Shown piece after piece: positions 55,901-64,000 of a stretch of 64,000 nt of DNA. The position numbers and the translations under genes were made by a program. The notes below the pieces were generated by a model that worked only from the letters and a program-made list of their open reading frames with translations, had not been told where the DNA came from and ran no database searches. Every line of letters starts with the position of its first letter. Within the stretch, counting starts at the first letter, position 1. Source of the stretch: Bolinopsis microptera (Eukaryota; Ctenophora; Tentaculata; Lobata; Bolinopsidae); contig NC_087076.1 of NCBI RefSeq assembly GCF_026151205.1, positions 14,245,675 to 14,309,674 of the forward strand. Reading direction: 5' to 3'.

Positions 55901-57202
55901 CAAAAGAGTAAGATAAACTTGACCAACCTGTTTGGAGCTACTAGAGCCACCACCACTAGGACTCTCATTGAAGTCGGGAGGTTTGTAATCTCTCACGTGG
56001 TCCACCTTCAGAAACCTATTACACAATCTGATACCGTTTAGATTGTCAACTGATAATACCGTGCTCCTCTGGTCTTCAAAGTTGATGAAACTGAAGCCTT
56101 TTGGCTTACCCGTGTCCCTGTGGAGGAAATGTTAACTTTTGAAACTCGACTCTTACACTGTGTAAAATTACTTCATGTAAATTTCAGACAAACGTTTAAT
56201 TTGGACATGTTTTAAATATTGGCGCTACAAAGTTTTGAATTTGTCCGAGGAGAGCAGATCGTTTTCACAATCAAGAATTGTACAATATGTACATTGTACA
56301 GGGTGTACCAAAAATAAGGCGACCAAGTGATCAGTGTTAATAATTTAAGAATGGTTTAAGAAGTAAAAACTTTATTTTTCATTCTACAAATGTATGAATT
56401 TCTCCGAAGAGATGGGAGCTATCGATCGGTACTGTACAAATCTTAAATAAGGCCATGTGGTCTGAGCCGGTTAACCTTGTTGCTTTCAGAATATCATCGA
56501 CTATTATCTAATATCTCACCAACACGGTATGTACACATCAGTTAACTTGATCAGATTCATGAAGAGATGAAGTGATAATCAGTAATCACACCAGCCCAGC
56601 TACTATTAAACTTTTATCATTTCTTGGTGGGGTAATTATAGTTTCCCAAGTGACCCGTTTTTGTGCAGGCAATTACAGGAGCTGTGGTAAAAAGAACCAC
56701 CCGCAAAGTCAGAATTAATTAATGACGAATGATTAAATTATGACGGATTACTGTATGCTGAGAACGTCTGATTGCATCCACATAACTGCCGAGATTTCTC
56801 CTAATTCTCAGATCCTTGCTACAATTAGACATTGTACATTGTACATACAGTATGCAACCCAGTGCAAGCTAAGTTAACAAATGCAAAGCATATTTGTCTC
56901 ATACAAGATTGTCCTTTTTACATGAAATTGAATATCCAATATTTTAATTCATCATAATATTGATGTAGTAAATATCAATTTCTACAGTTAAAGACCAATA
57001 ATTACCTATCTTTAACGTAGTTGAGCTGAACTATTTTGCCGTACTGTGAGAACACAGCCTCAATATCACCCTCTGTCAGCCCATAGTCCAGACCCCCCAC
57101 ATATATCCACGAGCTACTCTTGTAGAGATCGTGCCAGCTTTTTCGGGACCCTGCTGCTTCCAGCTCAGGGTTTTGTGAATCCAACATGTCTCTCATTGAC
57201 AT
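52901..57202 (-). CDS. RBMX2: RBMX2-like spliceosomal RRM protein, four exons
   Basis: Exons in transcript order: 57202-57006, 56117-55928, 53433-53138 and 53003-52901. All phases close for 261 residues. One RRM spans residues about 32-108, with SSWIYVGGL (RNP2), LTEGDIEAVFSQYG, and KGFSFINFEDQRS (RNP1), then FLKVDHVRDYKPP. The WHDLYK lead-in, the LTEGDI step and the VDHV end are diagnostic of RBMX2/Ist3 (Snu17), a retention-and-splicing subunit of the U2 snRNP. Exon 3 is unusual: a long glycine run with His breaks, then Ser repeats and an RS stretch that continues into exon 4. Intron 2 (about 2.5 kb) holds a MITE and an antisense tectonin gene. Confidence 0.9.
53618..54403. mobile_element. 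Tc1/mariner-like MITE, 786 bp
   Basis: The ends are CAGGGTGTACCATAGAAA and the complement of CAGGGTGTACCGTAGAAA, with about 24 bp of near-perfect inverted match. TA flanks both sides (53616-53617, 54404-54405). No transposase is present. It lies in intron 2 of RBMX2. Confidence 0.85.
54800..55687 (+). CDS. secreted tectonin-type beta-propeller lectin
   Basis: Exons 54800-54839 and 54960-55687 join in phase to give 255 residues. Exon 1 plus the first codons encode a signal peptide (VATIFFLLG, then AVSS). The mature part starts at a Cys and consists of five to six repeats of about 35 residues with the tectonin pattern: VSAGVKGIYGINLNNDVYR, VVASGVDDVWILKEDG, LDVSNNGNVWSLN, VTAGNSGVWHVNSNGKVYYR and a last AVQHNLVIGTDSSNN. 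Such propellers (e.g. fish-egg lectin) bind sugars, including bacterial LPS, and serve in innate defence. It is antisense within RBMX2 intron 2. Confidence 0.9.
56297..56330. repeat. single mariner-like terminus
   Basis: TACAGGGTGTACCAAAAATA resembles the end of the 53618-54403 MITE for 13 bases, but no facing partner was found in the next 700 bp. Probably a broken or distantly related element in RBMX2 intron 1. Confidence 0.4.
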
Positions 57203-58005
57203 TCTTTTCTATCCAGCTCAGATGTTACAAGCTCAGATGTTACATAGACTTTTGAGTAAATATGTTAGTACAGGGTTATTACCGTGTATAGATCGTATTT
57301 GTACTGGGTAGGTTAAGGTATTAATTAAAAGTTGACGAGAGAAATTTAGAAAAATGCAGTTTATATAAACATTAAATACAGGTATGCTTCGGTAAATATA
57401 GAATTACAATTTACAACCGATATAATTCAATTTACATATTATTGAAACTTGGTTTGCAAGTACTAAACACACGATGACGTATTCTTTCATTATATCAAAC
57501 TCGAAAATAAAGTTGTGATAAAGTTACCTGACTTAAATAATAATTATTATACACATGATAATATCAGATATCTTGTACTTGTTCGTGGTCATAAAATCTC
57601 AGTTCAGTTAAAATAGTAACTTGACGACGCCCGAAGTTCGTACTTAATTTACATTTTGTTCAGCTAAAATGTTATGTAAAGAGATAATAATTCAAAAAAA
57701 CCCAGGCACAAATAGTTTACATAATCACACACTTGAATAGTTACGTTTTTAAAACTGATGAAGTGCAAACAATTCGGTCACAATTCAGGGTACAAAACTA
57801 AAACTTAGTTGACAAAGACAAAATATTCTGACAAACGGAACAGTGAACATTTTATCATAACGTCTAGAAAAACCAATAATAGCAACAAATTCTTAACAGT
57901 TCTGCTGATTCAAGCAGTGCTCAAAAAGTCTCATAAGAAACACATGTAATTCATTTTGCAGTTTAGCTCATCACATGTATTTCAAATACCACTTCTCCAC
58001 TTCTC
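57203..58005. other. intergenic, 5' flank of RBMX2 and 3' UTR of FAF2
   Basis: AT-rich; no gene seen. Confidence 0.4.
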
Positions 58006-59745
58006 TCACATCTCAGCCTCACTGGCACTGGATTCCTCGTCATCACTGATTATCTCCTGGACGAACAGGGTTGTAGCACTCTGTATTCCCATCTCCTCAC
58101 AAGTCTTGTGGTGTGCATCGCCCTCCACAGGTAGCACTCGTTTGGGGAAATTACTGACAAGCGTGAAGAAAATGGGGGAATCATCACATGTTAGGGCAAA
58201 CTCGTAGATATCTTTAATTGTGGCAACTGGAGAGAACTTTCTAGAGACTCTGGAACCGTTAGGAAGTCGGAAAAGCAAGGACAAAGTATCTTCTTTGGTT
58301 TGTTCTAGAAGGTTCTCTTGCAGCTTCAGACGGAGTGCTAATCGTGCTTCTATTTTCTCCTGCTTCTCCCTCTCCTGTCGCTCCTGCTCCTCCTGTATCC
58401 TCCTTATTGCCCTCTCCTCTTCCTCCTTCTTTCTGGTACGCTCCTGATCTCTTAACAAAGACTCCTGATACGCTACATCTTGCTCTTGCATAATCAGCTG
58501 AGAAGACGTGCTTTCGCTCACACGTTCATGGTTTCTACTTCTGCGTTGTCTGTTCAGATGGGGCTCATTTTCTACGATGGAAGTGGTTAATCGCGAGATA
58601 ATTTGCTCTACAGTGGCAGCGCCCTGGTGTTTGTAGACCATTCTCATCTGTCCTTCTTTGTAGCAGAGCAGGGCGATAAAGGGAGCTTTTGCATTGTTCA
58701 GACTTTCAGCAACACACGCTCCTTCCCTCTTCTTGACAGAGCAACTCCAGTACAGTAGGTTGTCCTCTACCACACTCTTCAGGAGATTGGTGCAGATGAC
58801 ATTGTTAGCAAATTGCACTGAGGTGGGGTTGTCCTCGTTGTGCAGATACACAAAGAGGAAGCGCAAGTGCCGCTTGGCATGGCTCACAGCCTCACGGTAT
58901 GTGCCGTGGTACAGCCTGGGGTGGAGGACACCGTGTTTGTTATCAAACTCGGTGATAAACCTCTCTACCTCCTGACCAGCTTGACGCTGGGTTGGTGGTC
59001 CTGGGCTAAAGAAAAGTGATAAAGCAAAGTGGAAGATTGTCTGTACAATTTTATAGGCTACTGTCATGGGCCAGAGAATTATGTTCCAAAAACTTCCGAA
59101 TAAAGTTTGAACAACTGATCTGTTCTGTCTGTTAATGACTGGTCCCTGCAAACTGCTCAGTCGTGGACCGATAAAGTTTGCATTTTCAGGATTCAATGCT
59201 GGGTTATTGAAACTGGTGATAAGGCGTTGCCGCACTTCATTATCAAAGTTGCTGGATGTAAGATGTTCTGAAAGTCTGGAGGTCTGGGGCTGGCTGCTTG
59301 AAGAGGGTACTTCTTCGTTACTGTTGGAGGGCATTGTCTCCATGGGAGGTGTTGGAGGTAGGGGATTGAAGGAGAGTTGCACTGCTTGTTCAAGGTTCCA
59401 ATTTGACTCATCCAGGAGTCTCAAACATTCTTCTACTTCAGTTTTACCTTGAAATAAAATTGGTCAATATTTGAATTACAATTAGCCTACATTATAATTA
59501 TATACAAAGTACCTGTTATCTCACTGTGTAGCATTATATGACAGGATGAGAAAATTCACAGCAGATCACATTTTGATAGAAATATAGAAAAATGAGTGGC
59601 AATTACCTGTTACTTCCTGAAAATGACTTAGAATCTCATCTTGATTTAGATTGATGTCATTTTGGTTTGGTTCCCTGGTACCATTGTCTGACTCGGGAGG
59701 GGTATTTTGATCGTTCACTTCATTTACATCTCCATAATTTACCAT
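58006..59745 (-). CDS. FAF2: FAS-associated factor 2 (UBXD8), two exons
   Basis: Exon 1 59745-59607 and exon 2 59447-58006 join in phase for 526 residues; human FAF2 is 445, and the excess is in linkers. The UBA domain (about 37-77) spans the junction and ends LLDESNWNLEQAVQLSF. A hydrophobic hairpin at about 161-194 (FGSFWNIILWPM..FHFALSLFFS) anchors the protein in ER or lipid-droplet membrane. A UAS thioredoxin-like domain follows (about 210-345), then a Glu/Arg-rich coiled coil (about 385-430) and the C-terminal UBX domain (about 440-520), which binds p97/VCP. FAF2 recruits p97 in ER-associated degradation. Confidence 0.95.
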
Positions 59746-60745
59746 GCTGTAAAATAAAATGTTACAGAAAATAAAGTAATTCGATAATTACAGATAATTT
59801 GAATAGAAAATAAGTCAAATAAGAAGTTATGATTACATCTCTGCATAAGCGGTACAAGCAAGCAATTGTTTTCTAAACTCCAATTCAGAGAGAATTTAAA
59901 GAGTCTATTCGAGCACAAAGTTGAAACTTACTTATTACACAAACTGTTAAATCTATAGACCCTATTAAACAATAAACATGTCGAACAACAGAGTACAGAC
60001 CTACGCTAGCATGGTACTAAATAATTAGTTGCAGTAGTGTACACCTCAAAAGACAGGGGATGAGTAAAAATAGTTGACAACTAGTGCACAAATTTATTTA
60101 TAATTTACAACCTTGAAAATACCAAGACGGATACAAATCCGTGAATGATATAAAAATTAATATAATTATTAAAAAATACAATTTAAAATAGAATTAAGTT
60201 TGATTTATCATAATATGTTTATAATAAACAAATAAATATGGTTACTACTCCTAGATATCATATTATTTGATTGGTATTCGATTTCTGATTATTTCTCTAG
60301 GAATATGATTATTATATCTCAATTTGGCTTTAGGTAGGGTGCCCCGCTAAAAGAACTGGATTCTTCCAGGAAGCATCCCGTGCACAGACCTTAGTCTACA
60401 TATATATTAAATTATTAACCATTCATTCTGTATGTGCACGAAAATTTATTTCAATCAATATTTTATTAAATACAATACATATTATATCAAGTTTTAAAAG
60501 TTAGTTGAAAGTGCTGAAACCATAATATTGTGATCATTTAAAATACTATGATAAAGTTTTACTGTCCTAAGTGATATAATAAACAAGCAACAAAAACAAC
60601 ACACAGCCTAAGTTGATGAAACCTTTACACATATATCACTAAAAGTTCATAGGAGTTAGGCAAGTTATGTAAGATCAATGAATGTGTCAGAGAGAAACAC
60701 AAAAATATTATGTTAAAAGTCAAGGAAAACACTGTGTACAGCCTC
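59746..60745. other. AT-rich intergenic region
   Basis: No supported gene or clear repeat. It contains several AATAAA-like strings, as expected by chance at this composition. Confidence 0.4.
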
Positions 60746-61072
60746 CTATCCTACAGAAGCCTTCTTTTTCTTCTTCGAATTCACAAGGACAGATCTCCTC
60801 TTAAGTAAACCCTCCCATGCTTCCTTAAAATTGTCAGAATCCTTCTTGTGAAGGTTCAATCTGTCCCGAAGTGACTTAACATCTATGGTATTTATAAGCT
60901 CATTTATGGGACAGGCCCGAGAGTCTAGAACTGTTTCAAAAAATAATTCATCAGAGTGTAAAAAGCAGTTGAGTTGTGGGGAAACTTTCAGGTCTGAGTG
61001 CTGGAGTTCCAGAAGTTCAGGAGATTGAATGGAAAAGATTTTGCAGAAAGAATCCTGTTTGATATTCACCAT
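60746..61072 (-). CDS. small lysine-rich hypothetical protein
   Basis: 108 codons from ATG 61072 to the stop at 60746. The protein has a middle segment with helical character (NELINTIDVKSLRDRLNLHKK, broken here after 20 residues at most by charge) and a KKKKK tail like a nuclear localisation signal. It is not recognised. The composition is unlike random AT-rich frames (balanced hydrophobics, low Lys/Asn/Ile bias), which favours a real exon or gene. A hAT MITE begins about 90 bp upstream. It may be the last exon of a longer gene. Confidence 0.4.
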   Translation of the reverse strand: MVNIKQDSFCKIFSIQSPELLELQHSDLKVSPQLNCFLHSDELFFETVLDSRACPINELINTIDVKSLRDRLNLHKKDSDNFKEAWEGLLKRRSVLVNSKKKKKASVG

Positions 61073-61165
61073 TACTGCACTGATTAGGAATCATGATATC
61101 AAAATTAGATATCAGTGACAAGATACTTCTGTTGCCAAGTTTTTCGATATTGTAAGGTGAAAGAG

Positions 61166-61464
61166 CAGTGGCGTAACGAAGGGCCCCGCTGACCCTGCTC
61201 GCACTGTGCGGGGGGGGGGGGGGGGGCGCTGTCTTAGGGGAGCGCTGTCTTAGGGTTGCGCCAAATCGTTGTTTGAATATGGGACAATTTCGAAAAATTA
61301 TCTAAAGAACTAGCAAAACTGTGCGTTTTGCTCTAGATACACACTTTTTTAGAGATTTTACTGGCGTATCTTCTAAGATCACCAAATTTGTTCAATTTTA
61401 GGGAGGGGGCGCCAACAGGGGGGCGCTTTTTCGGCGGGCGCCATCAGGCAATGTTAAGCCACTA
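61166..61464 (-). mobile_element. hAT-type MITE, copy 2, with exact 8-bp target duplication
   Basis: It starts CAGTGGCGTAACG and ends GTTAAGCCACTA. The 8-mer tgaaagag is repeated exactly at 61158-61165 and 61465-61472. The core matches copy 1 at 25182-25461 in reverse orientation. It also contains a G-run and a partial internal duplication (GGCGCTGTCTTAGGG repeated as GAGCGCTGTCTTAGGG). Confidence 0.9.
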
Positions 61465-61472
61465 TGAAAGAG

Positions 61473-64000
61473 GGAGCACGATTGAAGGTAGAAAGTTCCT
61501 GTATAAAAATTCAGCCATGGTTCGACAAGTTTTTGACATGGTTACAATCTTTGAATAGAATCTCTGAATAGGACAAATAATTAAAAACCATCATCATAAT
61601 CCCTTCAAACAGGCTAAAATAGGATGACGTTTGGTTAGGAATGGTTCCATAAGTTAAACATCTGGGAGTGACATCATGCTGTTTAACAATTAGTCCCGTT
61701 ATGTCATCAAGACGTTCAATCCGTTGACCAACATGTAATGGGCATTTAGATTAACATGGACATAATAAAGGATGTTACAAATGTTACATGGACAAATAGA
61801 AGTTCTCCCTGTATGAAGTACTGATAGCTGGCTATATAAATTAGATAAAATCTCGGACTAAATTAGTTATTTACTAAAAAAGCCAGTTAGCAAATACGTT
61901 AATCGAAATTAATGCAAAACACAAGAAAATAAACTTTTTCGTGGATGAGAATTTTAAAGTATTTTAGGTAAATTAATTTTGAAATAATAAAGTTGTAAGA
62001 ACGATACTTTTATTTTTATTGATTGACAATTCCAAACCTTTCAATCGTTGCTTTGCTCTGCGACACAAGCATGATAATGAGTGCGGCGCGTTTAAGTCTT
62101 TTGTTAACTTCAAAGTGTTTATAAACATTACCAGCCTGGGTTTCCGGTTAAAATTAAATTATAGCAGTTTAAGGTTTTTGAAACTTTCGCGGCAGAAATG
62201 AAATAAAATTAAAATATGATTATTGCTGTACTAACATACTAATTCACCTAGCTGCATGAATCTACGCGTACTGCGTGACGAGCGCTGCTTGTTTCGAAAG
62301 TAATATATCCTGTGCCGCCTTCGACGGTCGCGCGCTACTGCAAGCGAAAGGGCTCTGGATAGAGCAAACATACTAGCATGAAGCAAATTTTTTTAAATGA
62401 CTTTGACGGATGCATTATTCGTCTAAATTTTTTCGAAGTAGCGCACGCCACTTTCTTCTCGAAATGGTATGGCAAGTGCTACGAAACATGGTCAAAATGA
62501 CTGTTCTGCTTGTCATACGTTATATATATATATGACACGCGGCGCACGATTGGGCGGCTCCCCCTGTATCGTAAAAACTCTACCATAGTGAAACGACCGT
62601 GGGGGTCACGACGTAATACAATGTACTGCACAGTGGAAAATTAAATTAAACAAACACGTCAAATGAATTGTATTCACAGAGTCATGGATCTACGCGTACT
62701 GCGCGCGGTCGATGGGTGACGTGTACACTTAGCCTTGTAGCGCGATGCGTTACTGTGCCGTGCCGCGCACTCAAATATGATTCTCGCTAGATTGGCGAGA
62801 TGCGCTACTTAAGCCTCGCCGAGCTGCGAAGAATTGACATCGTCCGCGTCAATTGAAGTTAAGCAATGAATTGTAGGTTCATAATTTACCAAAATGCGAC
62901 ATTGTTTTGTTTAAATCATTGATACATGTTATGCATCACCGACTTCGCGCGCAAAATGGCATGCAACGTATGTCAAGTCAGTTAAGGGGGCTAAAACCCA
63001 CTTTGCTTAATATAACAGACCCTACACACAATCAGCTGCCTTTGTGTTTTCATGCTTTTCAAATGAAAATACGAGTTTTTTAACTTCAGCACGTATAAAT
63101 TCGGGTCCTGAGATCTATTTTAATTTTTATTGTTTATTAACTTTATAGGTTTTAAAGGTTTACAATATGATTTAAATGATAACTAGTTGTTGCTGCTAAA
63201 TCGAAATCGAAATTGGCACTAAATACCGATGATTGCAGTATTGTTCTTTCTGTTTGTTTGCCTACATATTTCGAGTTGTTAACTTGTTTGAAATAGGTCG
63301 ACAGGATATATATTGTATACAATTACTCTGCCACCTATGCTAATATGCAATTTGTACATTAACCTGATAGACTTTCCTAGATTCAAAAAGAAAAGGGGAC
63401 TCAAGCCCATGTAGCTGAGACACCTCACAGCAAGTAGACCAAAGTGGCTCTTGCTTGTGAACGGTGCATCAACTACCCGCCGAAACGGTCATAAGTACTC
63501 AGTACACCTGCAACGATTTTGGGATGACAATTTGATCGATTTTGTTTTTATTACGTTGGGTTCGGTGTGAGTTATATTTTAATGGGCTGTATTTTAAGTT
63601 GTGATGAACATTTTTTGATGCAACAAGCTGATTATCAACGAATACTATTAGCTTCCTATTTGTGACACGTTTCTAGTTACTGTATAAATTTATTCGAATA
63701 ATTTGTTATATGATGCAATGGTTAATTTGTGGATCTAACAAAATTTACATTGTGTGTCTGTACAATATTTGGACAGTGTTATCTTTCGTAGAAGAAATTA
63801 TTCCTCAATTCAAATATAGGAAAGAAAAATTTTTAGGAAAGAAAAATTTTTATTTACCACAAAACAATCAATACATAATGTTATATTCATAAAAAAATCC
63901 AAATTTCAATTTCAAACACATATACAGTACGCCGCGCACACAGCCACAATTTTCAATTGTTCAGAAATTCGTAGGTCAGCTGTAGGCGCCGCGCACAGGA
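61473..64000. other. AT-rich DNA with GC-rich dispersed repeat pieces
   Basis: No gene is supported. GC-rich patches with CGCG-containing strings (62270-62480, 62690-62850, 63900-64000) share fragments with each other and with 27110-27180, for example CTTTCTTCTCGAA and ATCTACGCGTACTGCG. These look like remnants of an old dispersed repeat. A short (TA)n run is at 62521-62532. Confidence 0.4.

Noticed and set aside
1-64000. tRNA or rRNA genes
   Set aside because: No B-box-like GGTTCGAATCC with a matching A-box, and no rRNA core sequence was seen by eye; a tRNAscan run would be decisive.
1-64000. LTR retrotransposon or virus insertion
   Set aside because: No paired long direct repeats with TG..CA ends, and no protease, integrase or capsid frames; both reverse transcriptases are LINE-type.

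Overview
This is nuclear DNA from an animal. Coding exons have GT/AG introns, and the genes are animal ones: ELAV-like, RBMX2, FAF2, PUS1, RWDD1, and a NOVA-like two-KH protein. The rest is AT-rich DNA full of LINEs, MITEs and minisatellites. The mix of aerolysin-like and tectonin proteins, an Mgm101 homologue and CR1-like LINEs suits an early-branching marine invertebrate, perhaps a cnidarian. That placement is inference, and no species is claimed.

Layout: 1-1138 (-) a C2H2 finger array broken by two frameshifts. 2.7-3.9 kb (-) an F-box gene. 4.4-15.4 kb (-) a six-exon C2H2 transcription-factor-like gene. Its introns hold a Harbinger-like MITE and, on the other strand, a complete secreted-protein gene whose own intron carries a 25-bp minisatellite of roughly 100 copies. 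16.7-24.2 kb (-) a CR1-like LINE. Its ORF1 joins a PHD-like finger, an AlkB-type dioxygenase domain with all catalytic residues visible, and an SGNH esterase. Its ORF2 is split by a 2067-bp DNA transposon. 28.7-43.1 kb (+) a NOVA-like gene whose intron 1 holds a second LINE (+) and an antisense aerolysin-like gene, and whose intron 2 is almost wholly a 2884-bp inverted-repeat element. 44.0-46.4 kb (+) PUS1 and RWDD1. 48.4-59.7 kb (-) Mgm101-like, ELAV-like, RBMX2 (with an antisense tectonin gene in one intron) and FAF2. The right end is AT-rich with a hAT MITE.

Main points: (1) a LINE ORF1 carrying an AlkB-like domain beside an esterase; (2) two DNA transposons in different places that share a 4-bp ATAA target duplication, GG-starting termini and arrays of GTCAC-containing internal motifs, possibly one uncharacterised group; (3) three secreted lectin- or toxin-like genes, each lying antisense inside an intron of an unrelated host gene.

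Exon models were built by hand from splice sites and phase. Where phases close, this is said. Expression and 5'/3' UTRs cannot be seen.
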